A stretch of 64,000 nt of DNA from Mnemiopsis leidyi (GCA_000226015.1 JH154390.1:264837-328836); one strand, 5' to 3'. Positions 1-14,800 are shown, numbered from the stretch's first letter. Translations and numbers: made by a program. Notes: a model not told the origin generated them from the sequence alone.

Positions 1-3000
1 CATAACCCAACACTGTTCTCTAAACCTTGTAGGAGTTAGAGAGAGCGACTTACTGGATATATTCTCACGTTTAAGCTATAGTGAACTAGATACTTTAATG
101 ATTACTCCGCAGAAAAATTGCGGAGCGATGCAAGATAAAAATTGTGGTTTCCTCACATTTATTTTTTAGTCAGGATGGCATTGTCTGTAAAGATATTATC
201 AGAGAATGTAGCCTCACCATTCACCAAGTGTTCGTTCGCTGGTACCTGTGAAATTGAACAATCGAGTTTCTGGTCGAATCTGGGGCTGCAGATGGCAAAT
301 ATAATGCACTCTATTGAATTTATCTGTTAACGCACTCTCCTGTGAAAATTCCTACTCCGCACTAGGAAACCTTTAACGCTTGAGAAATTGTACTTTAAAA
401 TTTACCCAAGGTTGGACGGTTTTCATGCGTGTATGAGGAAGTCAAGATAAATTTGGTGTGGGTTTTTGGCGGTTTTAAATCCATGGTCGAAGTGGAAATG
501 ATGCCACTACTTCAAAAGTTAGAATCGTTTTAAAAATAAGGGGTTAGCCGTATATCTGGATCTTATACAGATCTTATAAAGGCACCTACAGTACACTGAG
601 AATCTAGTACACGTTAACACGAATATCATGAATATGATACAGCCATTATGCTACCAAGGAGAGAGCACCTAACACAATGCAATGTACTGTAGACGTCTGT
701 ACAAGATCTTGTGTACAGGTGTAATAGCATCTTGGTGTGTGTTCAGCCTCTCACGCAGGTTTTAGTGTAATTCAACTAGTTGTCAGTAAACACGTTTAAA
801 TGTCTTATGCATCAACCGTAAATTGTTATCATATGACTATTATACATTGACCGATTGTCATTTGTCCATTGATTTACTAAAAATGGAGTCTAGTAAAAAT
901 CCCAGGACAATTTAGTACTGACAATGCCACATAATGGACAGAACTACCTTGTGTCTTGTAACTAAGGCAGGGTTAGGTAATGTTTCACAACGCTTTGTAC
1001 CTACCAAAATGATAAAACTATTACTTTGATAATACTGCGTGTCGCAGTCAATAGTCATGTTTCACTACTGTCTTGTGTCGGCCTACTATTTACTATTCTG
1101 ATACTGAGATAAATTTAAAAAGGACTGAAAGTGTTACTAGTGGGAATGTTATCTGGGTGTTAAATATTTATTTAAACTGTAAACTTTAGATGTAAGAGTT
1201 GATATCCAGTATGGGAAGTAAACTTAACTATAAAACTAAGTCATAGTACAAACAGCATATGTTTACAATATGTTTACGTAATGTAGCGTATGTATAATCG
1301 ATCGCTGGCTCCTTTTATTAACATTTAAACTCGGTTGACGGTTCAAATTTTCTGTCATTGGTCTCAAGCCAATTATGTTCCGGGCTAGTGAATCCAAGAT
1401 TAAAAACAACGCTTGTATCACTCAATGCTCTACCCTTAGCGCAGTTTGAAGACTAGGAGAATCTAGTTAGATTTCATCGACCACACACATTCATGGAATC
1501 ATGGATATTAAGATTATTAAGAAATCTGCCAAAAGTCTCTACGTCACAGGTTTTTGCGGTGGTACCGTCATATTTCAGAGCAATTTCCCAGAAGCAGAGA
1601 GACCTTGAGGGGGCTACAACACTGAGATTAATTAATACAGCGTGTGGGGACGCACGGAAATCAGTTTTGTCTCAATTTTCAAAGCTGATCTGATTTTGAA
1701 GAGCGAGCGGGAGAAGTTTTGTAAAACTTGAAAATATGGATAAGCCAAGCTTGATAGTATGCAAGTCAGTAAATCCAGCATATACATTGTATATGCTGGA
1801 TTTAGTGATTTAGTGATGCTGGATTTAGTGAAGCTTTGCTATGCATTTACCAAAAATTTGCACGTGCATTTACTAATAATGTACACCAGAAATGATAGTC
1901 TTACACTAGATTTTTACACAGTTGTCAGGCCACTTTGCTCTCATACAGCTAAGTGAACCATATGGAAATGCACCTTCAAATAACGTTGAGTACTTTATCG
2001 TGCAACATTCAATTTCATTTTCATTCCACTATTGTTATCATGCCTAATTTATAACAACATCTACTGATTTTCTACTTGTTTTCCAATCATCTCATTTGTC
2101 GTTTTATTTCACAGAGCAGCCCCCCTTTCACGTGACTCAAATCTAAAACTCTGATTGATCACGTGACAAAAAGATGTGATCTGATTGGACATCGAGCTCG
2201 GCTAAACGCCCGTTTGTTACAACACCGGCCTTGCACTTCGTATGCACATATATTATGCAATTCGTAAACAAATACACAAGATTGTAGTCCTGCCTCAAGT
2301 GTGATTAAATGCTCGCGCTGGAGAGGCTCACTTTCGTGAATCACCATGCTGCGTTGTCAAATAGCTCCTTCTAAATCGTCATGCTCAAGTTAGGATAGTT
2401 TAACAAAAACATGTCAAGAATTCATTGTATTGAGAATAAAATGTTTGCTGTGCTTGGAGTAAATTTAATTCAACGAACAATGAAGTAATGAACACTCGAC
2501 TAAAATAATTTTGCATAAATGGATAACTTGACTACATATAACATCATGGGCAGAAGTATATTCTTCTTGAAACTCCCAGAATTTTCATGGATTTGTACAT
2601 TTCTGGCAGGAACATCAACAATCAATATAACCTGATAGCTTCATACTCCGGTGTTACTTAAACATAAGGATGTGACAGTGTGACAAGATAGTTGTAGTTA
2701 GTACACTACACTTGGCACTGATAACAACAACCCTGTCTGATACTCCACTATAATAGTTTACACTGTTATAGTTTACACAGAAATAGTTCACACTGTTGTC
2801 ACATACCCACTAGGCACTACCCACTAGCACTACCTGACTATGCACTACCTGTTTCTGTAGATTGATTGTGATGAGACGATGAGTATCTTCCTCGATGAAT
2901 TGTGTGTTATGGGAGAGTGATCTTAACAAACGATTTACAGTGCCAACACATCCATGTGTTTAAACTTAAACTTATGGTAAATAGTGGGACTGTGAGACTG

Positions 3001-4575
3001 CGAGATCGGGAAATTTGTACAGAGATAGAATTTAGAAGTCTTGCGGTGGAACTTAACATTAGCGTGGAAGACTGTTAAATCTCATCTACCGTCAGAGATA
3101 AGTCGTGCCGGCTGATAAGAAACGGCTCTGAATAGCCACGGCCCATGCGAAAAAGATACTGTACCTGTTGAGCAATTAGAACATACACGCCTCTTCTTAT
3201 CAAGGGTTGATTTGAACTTATAAGGGTTTCTTGCAGGCTGGTTGAGGTTTAGATCTCTGAATATTTCTCTCCTCAATAGTCTACATCAGATCACAACCAT
3301 CAAGTTCAAGGGCGCTAGACACCTCAACCGTCTGTCTGAGAAATATCTGAAACCTGCCGGGCTTCTCTTGAATGCTTTTATCTTTCTGTCTCCGAAAGTT
3401 AGACTGGGGTCTGGGCGATTTCAGCTTCTGGCAAATCGAGCTAGGTTATATTACTGACCGTTTGAGCACTTAGCTCATTAACTTATCAGAGTTTTGACAA
3501 GGCGAGCACTGAACCAGTTGTGAACCTTGGGTTCGGCTATTGCTGTCTAATGAAGAACCGAGTAAACTTCTGCGTCAAATTACAGCTGAATTCTGATAAG
3601 AATTAAAAACAGACTTTATACAATTTTTAGATTCAATCTTGCGTTACAGGCAGTTCCGAGTGGTTTATGTTATTGCATAGTGTGTTTATGTTTCTCATTT
3701 CATGAGTAGACGTTGTTAAAAGATCGACAGTTCGCTCTCCTCTCGTCCAGCACATAAATGGTAAAATGTTCAAGAAAGTTCTTCTGAACTTCTAGTTACC
3801 TCTCTAAAAGTATCAGTCCATCACGAAGACTTCCCTCAATCTTGCTTTCCATCACGTGACACTAAGATCACGTGACACTAAGATCTACTACTCAGACTCA
3901 ATATTAAGGACAGCACATCGGTTGGCAGGGTGCCAGGGTGATATAGTGCTGACGACGTGTCCTTGCTTCTCAATCAGAATTACGTCTTCTGTCCGACATT
4001 GATGTGGCTGTCTTATCACTTCGGATAAACAACATGCAAATGGATAATATTTTGAGGAGTTACTTTATTTTGTAAGAATTTGGTAGGCGCACTTGCCTTA
4101 AGTATTCCACATTATTGAAAATAAAATGGACGTAATAATTTCTCATGCAAGGTCTAGGCGGAGAATTATAAAAAATTAAATGTGAATCATTTTGAAATTT
4201 CATATGAAGGCATCTATTTTAACTAAAATGGAACCATCTATGTAGAGCATCACTTTACTTTAAAGCTACAATAGCACTTCGGACTGACAACTGACAATGA
4301 CAGTACTTTAGTTTTGAATGTTTTTGTTTAAAAAAATTGAACAGCCAATGGTGAAAACTTAATGACACGTTTTTCCAGATCAAAATTTCTTCACTACTTC
4401 TTCCACAATGATCAGACTAAATCTAATGACTTAACTTAACAAGAAATCAATCGATATAGTTAAAATATTCTGCAGTAGCCAATTGACTTAATGATAGCTA
4501 ACTTGCAAATATACTCTCTAGTTTGTCTTATTTCACTTGATAACTGCCTTAATTATTAACCGGTCAATATTTCAG
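1..4575. other. Non-coding flank, no supported gene
   Basis: AT-rich sequence with no long open frame and no segment where coding appearance agrees with good splice sites on both sides. It contains a near-perfect palindrome (1771-1803), short tandem duplications such as two adjacent TCACGTGACACTAAGA units (3850-3885), and a loose repeat of TAGTTTACAC near 2752-2800. Because the exon at 4576 enters in phase 0, at least one upstream exon of the PH-scaffold gene may lie here or beyond the left edge, but I could not identify it. Confidence 0.6.
1771..1803. repeat. Near-perfect palindrome, 16-bp arms
   Basis: AAATCCAGCATATACA, one T, then TGTATATGCTGGATTT. Two further partial copies of ATTTAGTGATGCTGGATT follow directly. 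Could be the end of a small foldback element. Confidence 0.9.
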
Positions 4576-4628
4576 GACGAACCTGAGACGTTCATCAAAG
4601 CTCCAATTCCTAGACGATTCAGAAAAAA
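4576..4628 (+). CDS. Alternative upstream coding exon of the PH scaffold
   Basis: A 53-nt exon with acceptor TTTCAG and donor GTAAGT. It reads DEPETFIKAPIPRRFRK in phase 0 and ends in phase 2, which fits the exon at 8112 exactly. It cannot be followed by the 5650 exon in frame, so the two look mutually exclusive. It needs an upstream coding exon that I did not find. The short basic peptide resembles no named motif. Confidence 0.55.
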
Positions 4629-5649
4629 GTAAGTATCTTCACCATCATCTAACGCAGCGGATGCTTTTATTTGATGATACAATCCGAACTGACTACTATA
4701 ATATAGTATAGTACCATATGTTGGATGTAGATAGTAGAATGTATGTACCCATTATCCAAGCAATATTTTTAATGTTCATCCACACAGCCAACCCTTGCTC
4801 ACCCCGATTCCTTTCACCACACAGGACTGAGAAAGGAAAACATTTGCTCAGTACATAAGTGGTCACCTGCCATCTTCATTCGCGCTATTTTATAGAACAA
4901 CCACGAGGGCTTGGACACCCCATTTCCTAATTTACTTTCAACAAAAGGAGCCCAGTCATTTGACCATATTGTAGGTCTACACATGTGGTCCTTTTGGTGC
5001 GACTTTAGCTTGAAGTGCGTGTTTTTGCTTTCAAGAAAACGAATCCGACAAAATTGCAACCGCGGGAAGCGGGGTGTGACTATTAGTAACTCAAAGGGCG
5101 CTGAAAGAAACAATTTCGTCAAAACTTTGTGCGACGGAAATAAGTCCATTTATAAACTTGATGTTTTTTCACCTTCACGCCTTCACCATGAGCTCATATT
5201 CATGACATTTCCGATGATCATGCCTCCATGAGAAATGACACATAATGTTTTTATCGCTACATAAACTCCTGCCAAAAACACGATGATTTTTGCCGCGCCA
5301 CCTAATTTCATTGAATATCAGCCTGTAATCAGCTTAAATCAGTCCAATGGTGTTAATCTGCTAACGGTATCTGGTCCGGTGGTAACACAGAACTAAACAT
5401 AGCGTTTTGAGTCGACCAATCGGTGTTGGGAGAGTTCACGGTGGGAGCATGCTGCATTAACTCAACTTCATTAACGGTGTTCCTGGTTAATTATAACACT
5501 CAAACATGCGATTTTTTCTTGGCCGTGTCACGCCACGCATTTTTCGCGATTTAAGCCTACGAAACAACCGCGTGTTTAATTTGCACGGTTTTTGCACAAT
5601 TTCAGTTTGTGAGTTGAAAATTTAGGAAAAAAGGGGACTGCTTTTAGAG

Positions 5650-5813
5650 ATGACATATCGACGGGAACCCATCCAAAATAACTTTGTCGGACGTCCAATT
5701 CTAGGGAAACCAGCCTCTCAGTATTTCGAGGAGAGACGAGCTCAATTACACTTGAAATTGAAGAAAAGTAATAGTGCTGGGGGAGACATCTCTAGATACA
5801 GATACCAGACTAG
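5650..5813 (+). CDS. Alternative first coding exon of the PH scaffold (starts with ATG)
   Basis: Open from an ATG for 54 codons, ending ACT AG before donor GTAAAG, in phase 2, so it joins the exon at 8112. The peptide starts MTYRREPIQNNF and ends in SRYRYQT; it is basic and polar with no signal peptide. An acceptor-like CTTTTAG lies just upstream (to 5647), so a 5' UTR exon may precede it. I chose this ATG because it is the first in the open frame; the alternative start is the ATG at 8125 in the next exon. Confidence 0.6.
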
Positions 5814-8800
5814 GTAAAGAAAATAGAGCTAGATGGAGGTATCAGTGATCAGGCTAGGTAAGGTAACATATATATCCTGGATTGAGAAATGAGTGATGAA
5901 GATCGACTTATATACCAGTGACTAGAGTTACAAAGCGGGCTCAGAGAAGGTGGTCCTGCCCTCTACGTCACAATCTACTGGGGACGAGAAGATTTACTGC
6001 CCTCTCTACTAGAGCTACGTTTTGGCTTCTTTTAGCGATACAATTTTTTTTGTAGATTTGAAGTTTTTGTGTGCTTATGTTAGGGTCAGATCCACTGCTG
6101 CCTTGGTGAGCCGTGAGTGAAGTATTGCCGATTTGTAAGTCGAGGACTTCTCTGATTGATAGAAACTAGAAAGGGCAAATTTCGGGAGGTGTCGTAAATT
6201 TCAAACCTCATTTCTCTAAATTTATCGCTCCTACCTTTGTTTTTGGAGGTCAATCTATTTCCATTGGACCATGTGAGAGTATTTGACTAACAAGATTCAA
6301 GAACAAGGCCAGTAAATATTAGAATATTGAGTAGAGGTTTTGAAATCTTCAAAAATTTGCGACGCCTCCCTAGAAATACCATTCTCTATCGTCCCTAACT
6401 TATATCCCTGTCAGTTAACGACAAATTATTGCCAGCCGATAATTGTTATTGTATTCAAAACGATGCATGGCTAAAGTCATAACGGATTCAGTGATCGCAG
6501 CTTAACAATGTTTCATCACTAAATATGAATAGTGGAATGACTGTAAATGTCAGTATCTGTTGGTTGATATAAACAATCGATTAGACTGGCATCTGGCAGT
6601 GGACGAATAGTAATCGAAATTGATAAAATTGAAAAATTGTTTACTTAGTTCTTCTTTTCTCAATTTAAGATAAAAAGAGGTTGGCTGATTCTGATAAAAT
6701 ATATTCTGGTTCTATCTTCAAACATAACGTTTGTAACATGTTGCTGAGTGCTGACTAGCCAACTACAAATCAACTGTCCTGGCAATATAACGCTAGTTCC
6801 TGATTCAGTCTCGCTGTAATCTGATTGGCTTGCCTTGGTCACGTGTCTACCTCTTCCGATCTGTTTCTCTATTTCGACACAGTCTCCATTTCTTGCAGTT
6901 AAGTGTTAAGTGTAACGTCACCTTTAATTTGGAGCTAATGGACTTTAGAGTGGAATGTATGGCACTCAAGAACCACCCACAATATACAATCTGGGTAAGG
7001 AGGGGGCGCCATAACGGCTGTCTTTTAACACAGGTGCGAGCTAAGTGTACTAACTCCTAGGAAACTCCCTTGCTCGGCCGCTCAACTCTACTTTTTGGAG
7101 ACTGCTCTCATGCATGCACATTTCTTACATTTTTCTCAAAATTAATGCAATCTCGAGTCTCCTAAAGTTTACAAATTGGTGGTTTTGTTATAAGATTATT
7201 TCAGTTGTTACCGCTCGAATCATTTGCACAGTTTTTATCCGTCTACAGACATCTGAGTAATCTTTAGAGTGAACACGGAGCCATTTTGACTACCTTCCTG
7301 TGAGTTTCACGTCAAACAAAAATAGAAAATATTTGAGAAAGGCAACACGCGGTAAATTATTCAAGTTCGGTAATCATTTGTGATCAGAATTTAGTGTTCT
7401 TCAGGGAACCCTCAGGCCTACCAATATCTGACTCGGTAAGACGTATTGCACCATGCACTAGAAAATAAAACACAGCAGCCCCTGAAATTGATATTTCACG
7501 TCTGATAGGTTGAGTTAGTGTTATGATTAGTACCCGGCAGGGGGTAGGCCGCTTTGTTCATTTAAGTGTTCCTCCTGTGTTCATTTCGCTTCACACTTCG
7601 AGGTAGACACAGCTGGGTGTGGAGACAGTCCTATTGGATTGGAGATAACTAATAATTTGAATTTGGTTGAGTCCATATCTTGACTTGGTGCTGGTATCGA
7701 TAAGGTTGGCAGACTTATATTAATTCGATTGGTTATGATTGGAGATAGTCCTTGCTACCAAGTGCCAAAAGGAATAATGACTCATTAGGATAAGATCCAT
7801 CTCATGTAGCTCATGTTCTTTCACAAATGCAGGATTCTTAATTTAACCATTACTCGAAGCGGGAAAGGTACGGTACGAATATGTAAGACGCAAGACGTTT
7901 CTACCGATGCCTATCGCACGGTATTTGTAGCATTGAGCCGCGCACGAGCATTTGTATACCAAGCGGCGCTGTTTCCTCATGGATCAACTATTCAGATTTG
8001 CGATTGCATACGCTTACTTCACTGAACGTTTTATCTATCAAATGAAATAATTCTCCCCTTCATGTGAGTGTTAGGTGAAATTGGCTCTCTTTAATCAACT
8101 CACCTTTTCAGGAACAAGCAGAAGATGTCTGATATAAGTGAACGAGATCAACTCATGGTAAGTGTAAGACTTTGCCACAAGTATGTCTTGAGTGCTTTTT
8201 CAAGATTCCATTCAAAGTACAGTTATAATCTGGTATATTTCGTTTAAGGTATTTTAAATCTGCTCAGGACGAGGCCAGGAAAATCCTAACCATCGACCAA
8301 CAAATGGGAGTCGATGAAGAGTCGGAACCCCTGTACGGGTTTCTGATGCGTAAAACCCGACTGTCCTGGATCCAGAGGTGGTGCGTTTGCTCGGACAACT
8401 CTCTGTACATCAGCAAGTCTCCCCGAGATCACCTCTCTGTGACGAAAGTGTACCTGCCCCACTACTCCATATGTAGGTGCAAGTTTGACGAACACAAGAA
8501 GGATTGGGTCTTCAAGATCTGGGGTGAAGGGAAGAAGACGATATTCTTAGCTGCTCAGAACCAACAGTCAAGAGATCACTGGGTCCAGGGTTTGAGAGAA
8601 GCAGCAAGATCAACTGAGAGGACACCCGTAAACACACTCACTAAATCCACCATAAAACAAATGGCTACTTCCAGCCTTTCTACACTAAAAGGTATCACTC
8701 TCGGACGGGAGAGGACTTCATCTAAAAGTGTGTCCATCCCAAAATCACCGCCTGATACTGACCTCAACAAAGCGTCTCTGAGCTCTGCGTTCGAGCGAGA

Positions 8801-11800
8801 ATTTCAATATCCTTCACACGGAGGATCCGGCTCGTTCGCCTCGGACGACGTGTGGTTGGAAGCAGAGCCTCAGAAGCTGCCTTCGGAGACAGTCGTCCTC
8901 TCTGGCACGCTGAAGAAGTCCAACAGAAGGAGTGGGGACCAGTGGGATTTTCGACATTATGTCGTCATTGGCTCCATTTTGAGGGAGTATGTGAGTGGGA
9001 CGGATGAATGGCCACAAGATTCAATTTACCTTCCAGGTTCTAAAATAACCACAACTTGCAATAGCTCTGCCAATCCTCCGTATGTGATAAAAATCGAACC
9101 TATTGGCAAGGCACCCATGACGCTAGCTGCTAAGTCGAGACTTGAACTAAATGTTTGGGAACAAGAGCTGAAGGCTATTTCTAAACTTCGGCCAGACCCA
9201 GTCCTACTCAGAGACATGGACCCTGACTATGTGGATATCAATGACATTAACGGTCCTCCCATGTCGTACGAACAAACACAGAGAGGCGCGACCGTTTCAT
9301 TTGAGGCGCGCACCTACACGGAGAAACCCGATGAGAAGTCCAGGTCGAGCAGCATGCAGTCAGGCAGTAGGAACAGAGTACACCAGACACCAACACCCAA
9401 ACGGGGAGGCGGCAGGTTTCAGCGTGGTCATCGCAGAACACACTCGGACAACTACTTCAACCCAGCAGAACTGAGGACACCAGCAGTACCACAACCACGA
9501 AACAGCGGGTACACCGAGGTGGAGGCAGCCAGGACCAGGTACGCTTCAAGTGGGAGTAGTGGCCGGTACCATCACGTAACTCAATACCGAGATGTCCAGC
9601 CCAAGTTGCCTCCACCTAGCCGGCCCGTACCTACCTTACCTCCTGAACCTAGTCCGGTTCTTCCTCCGCATAGTCCTCACGAACCTTCTCGACCTAGGTC
9701 TCGTGGCTCTCTTCCCTCCAAACCCTCCAACGTAACGATGCCCTCTCGGCCACCGCCACCTAAACCACCAAAGTACAAACCAATAAACCCTCCACAAGAG
9801 AACACCTGGCCTTACCCTGTCTCCAACCCCTACTCGGAGCAAGAGTCCCAATATTGTAGTCCACCTAACGACACGGTCTTCCACTCCGCGGAAAGTAACG
9901 CTCCATTCTTCCGGCCAGCTCGAGCTTGCACCCCTGACAAATGGAGAAACCGTAACACCACCGTCTACAGCGACTCTGGAGACAACTTTGACCCGGGAGA
10001 ACCGTATAACCGGCTTGCACCCCGGACTCAGCGGTTGGGGAGTGCTGGAAACACGGTCTCATCTTCATCCTACTCCCGGTATGAGAGTTCTGGCTCCTCA
10101 AAGTTTGACAGTTACGGAACCAATCTCTCCACTCCTTCTTCTCGGTTTAAAAGTTCAGAGGGTGGATCCATCACAGGTTCCCAACGTCTTGAGGGATCTG
10201 GGTCCAGCATCTCGCCTCTCGGTCTACGATTTAGGAATCCTCTTTCTGATGTAGACCCTTCCGAGCCGGTCAGCCCGTTTAACCGTCGAGCAAACACACC
10301 TCCTGGAACCAGGTTTAACAGGAGTTTCGAGAGAGAGGTGAGCGGGCGTGTGAACGTGTGATTTTTAATGACAGCCCTGCATGTGCGCTTTCGCGGGAAT
10401 TGTGTGATTTCATGAATTGAGTGATTTGTTTTGAAGTTTAGAGGACCTAACTGCCTTTCGGTTTTCAGCAAAGTGTTTCGTAGACTTATAAAGAAGTAAT
10501 AAATGCACTGTCGGATTGGCGGTTTAAACTAATTTAAGAAAATTTCACAATTCTTGTTGACTTATGAACGTTAATGAAGTTGAGGCATTGAACATATATG
10601 ACATTTATTTTAATTCACACAGTGTTTTGTAAATTGCGGCGATTTTCCCGTCATGATTTGGCCTTTAAAGTGTGAGTGTGAGCATGACTGCGTAAGTTTC
10701 ACTGCATGTTTGAACGATTTGAGACGCGTTGTTCCATCTAATCGGCAATTTTAGCACCAGCCTCTCTCTGTGTGCTGTCATTAGGCACTGACTGCCTGGC
10801 TTTACACGTCATGTTTACCCGACTGTTCTCCCAGGATTTAGACTGTGGTCAGCCCTTCGTCCACGCTGCTGCCCAGAGAGATCCCACTAAGGTGAGTTTT
10901 TGTTTCGTTTTAAGCTCGTCATCCTGACGTCATGTTGGTTAATTGCTCGGCTTTTGTTGGTTGTTCTCAACATTTAATTATAAACCATGTGGCGCGTTTA
11001 TCTGGTTTTGTAGTAGAAATCCTCATTTTTCGGTCTTAAACCTTAGCTTTGCAATCTAAATTTCAATGGTGCCCTGTTAATTGAGATGATCTTAATTCTT
11101 AATTAAAGCTTCAAGTATTGGAAATTTAGCGTTGTAATTATTGAAATGATTCAATAATTTAGCTATGTCATGAGTCCGCTAGTTTCAAATGTTCGTGGCA
11201 ACTCGAATTTCTATTACTCACTTACTTTCCATACCACAACGACGATGATGTTTATTGAAATTTAAATTATTCAATTCGTAATTCTAACATGTTTTAACGT
11301 GTTCTCCTGATACAGAATGTGTAAATTATGGTAAATTTAATGCTTTAACAACTACCATATCTATAAATAACATCAGGACATCACTTTTAATATTTTCATG
11401 GTAAAGCATAGCCATGAAACTGTCTCGAAAAATTGGATGTATTTCATCGGATTTTTGCATAAAACTGTTTCGAACAATTTGATGTATTTCATCGTATTTT
11501 CTCTAATTTCGTCCAATTAATCTCCCTGTTCGTTGAGTTAAGCCGTTTTTCCGTTGCCAGATCGAACATCTTAACTTCTTCCTAGCACGTGACTATAATA
11601 AACCTTTGTTTGGGTGCTGATTATCGCACTGTCCTGTCAGCCGGCCGACCTGATAACTAATGGCAGGCTGGTTAGGCCTTATTTTGTCCGCCAACCGGCA
11701 ACCGGCAACCCAAGATAGCTAATGAGATATCCAATTATTTTGTATTGGGCACGGAAAGATTCCCCGTAAACCGTTATAATACTGACACTCATTAACCGGT

Positions 11801-14800
11801 CATCAGATTTTGTCGGTCCGTCAACTTCGATTTCTGTTCATGTCACGTTTACGGGTTTTGTTCGATTTGTCATGCGAGGGGAAGTTTCTCGGTTTTCTGT
11901 TCCATTGTTTCGTTTACAGAGAGTGAGGAGTGGGGATAATTTCACGGGGGTCATGTGACCATCTCACTGACTTTGACAGTGTTATAGCGGCCGGTCATGT
12001 GACTCATGGTAAACAAGTCAACTGTTGTGGGGGTACACTGGCACCCCAAGAACCGGACGCGTAGATTTGTACTATCTGGAATATTCCGGCCGCGGTTGAT
12101 GATTGATACCAAATATAACACCACTCTCGACCGTTCTCTCGGTAGTTGTGAACTAGCGTTGATTGTGAAGTACAGTTGTCTGTTTCTGACTGAGCGGTTT
12201 GATTTTCTCAGTTATGTTTAAGAAATGGAAGCGCATCAACGATGCCGTCGCCTTTATGAGGATGGTGAGTTTATGATCCACTAAACAATATCTGTTAAAT
12301 GCTATAAGTATATCTTTTAGTGTAACCTACGCCAAGTTAAACGCCCAGCATGTTATCAGCTGATTTCGACATAGGTTTGAACCCTTACAAGTGGAGCTAT
12401 TCCCATGCTGATTTGCAGCTATTAGAAGCTACTTAGTAAATGGGAGATGTAGTTACCATAGATGGTAAATCCACGGAGGCCCGCTGACGGCTTTAGCCAG
12501 AAGCGCGATTGTTCCCTGACTATTAAGTTTTCTGCACTAACAAAAAGCTTTTACTCCTGTCAAATCCTGTGCTAACTTCAACATAGGTCATAGTGGAAGA
12601 ACTTTGAATTATTTTAAACTAATCTAAAACTCTATAAAACCTTTTTTACGGGCAAATCTTTCATGAATACGCAGTGAAGCTTTTTGCATTCAGATTTTTC
12701 AGAAGCATAAACCATATCTGTAGGTATAAAGTATTTTGAAAATATATCTGCCGTGGATAGATCGAATTTCGTTGTTGATCTAATTGCAACATCTAAGTGC
12801 ACCATCTATTATTCTATTTTTAATAATGTTGGGCAGAAACCGAAGCAATTTAAATAGTTCGCAGCTCAAAATCTCTGTAGATTCTCACGATCCTCATTAA
12901 TATGTCGTCAAGTACATATTACATATCAACTATGTCAACTTATTTCTATCAACGATCTGTATGTTTATGTATAGTGACAAACACTAGAAGCCCTAAATCA
13001 GTTCATGCACCCAACAAATAACAAAGAGTACCCCAACTTCAAGATCCACCTATTTAAAGAACGATCGCGTACCAACAAGTTCTTCACCGCCAGGTATAAC
13101 ACTTTCCTGTAGTGTTACAATGTATAACTTAGTTACAATAGTGGGTCCCTCTACTTCCCTCTACTTCTAGACCATATCCGGCCGACATCCTGATAACAGT
13201 CAGGGGTAGAGATATCGCACTGTGCACGTATCTCGATATGTATCGTACCTTGTATCTCTCAGCTCGCTTCATCTTGTCGAGGTTTCACGTTTTAATCTGT
13301 TTTGTCGAGTTTAGAATCTCTGGCGTGTCTCATTTCTCGATTGTTGAGTAAGCTCTTTGTGTGAATGTACTACTATACAAGTGTAGAAGGACATTATTGT
13401 ACAGTGTGTAAATATTGCAGTTCATGAATATTACCGAGGTGCTAATTACGGAGTGCACCTCTTAGACATGTTGTGTTTAACTGTGTTAACTAGGACCTGC
13501 TGCTTGAGGCATCTTGTTAAAGAGGCTTATAACTTTGTGTTGACAGACGACATCACCTTCTGCTCCCCGCAAAAAACTTCTTCTGTCTGGACCGGTTCAA
13601 AGCGGGATGTCTCAGCCAATCAGACGAAAGTATTGGAGCTAACGACCAATCAGATGTCTGTCTTGTTACCAGGGCAACCAGTTGTAACTTGAATTTTGGA
13701 TTTAAAAACTCGCAAACCAATGGTACAGACGATTTGTCGGAAGGAGCAAAGGAAACTAGTGCTCCCCAACTTCAGCACCTCTTCACCGGTAGTGGTTGGA
13801 GTGTTGTCACGTGACCATGTGACGTCACCACCGTACCACCGCACGTGCATCTGTTTTAACATTTCTCCAGTGCTGCTTCAATCTCTCCGGCTCACTTCTC
13901 CGCTTTCGTCCTCACCTTGTTGTTTCTTGTCAAGCTTAATTGTTGTCAGGGCTTTCCTCCTGAGTCCTGACGAATATTCGACCAAAAAACCTTGACAAAT
14001 TTGTCAAAATTTGGTGTTGGACGTAAGTTTTCTTGTTGTAGAAAGGGTGAAAGAGAGGATAAAATAAGCCGTGTGATGACAGTGAATGTCAACCTCTCCC
14101 TTGCACACAGCTCGAAATTATTATCAGTTTCATATCCGCCAGACCTTTTGTGTCCTCACTACTTCTCCGAATTGCGATCGCACGATATATCGAATAATTT
14201 ATGTCTGCATTTGTCTGGATATATCAGTACTGGCAGAGAATAAAATCTGTGCTCCGTAGCAAGGCAGGGTGAAGGTGGCTGAAACAACCGAGAACTGAGA
14301 AGTTTCAGCACGATGATTGGAAGAAGGAGGAGAACTGTTCACATCACTACCAACGTAGCTCAGTACTTTCAACTGGTAAGTCTAGTTTGTCCGCCGCACG
14401 TCGATCCTTCATGGCTCGCACGCCGTTCTATTCTGCTTTTTCAGGAATATTTTTTTGTCTACGAATCGCCCTTGTGACCGTAACATTTTGCAGCGACATG
14501 ACGATATTGTGACGATGTACTCCACTCTATTAGTCGGAATTAGTCGCTAGTTCTAACTTCACGATCACGTGGTCATTATAAACTCTATGTCCGGACTGCA
14601 CGTGGGCGAGTAGGACCCTTACCCAGAAGTAACAGTTCCTTTTTGGGCGTGTGTCGGGTAGACGGTTCAGGTTCATTGCGTAATCCCAACACGGTACAAT
14701 TAAACTTCTATGTTTGCACACGAGGCTTGAGCAGTGTTTAGGTTTCACAAAGCTGTACAATCCTACTTCCAGCAGTAGATCCTATGTCCTAACTAGGACA

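Noticed and set aside
4814-5231. Overlapping 111- and 106-aa frames on opposite strands
   Set aside because: Mirror frames in intronic DNA without flanking exon phase support; likely chance.
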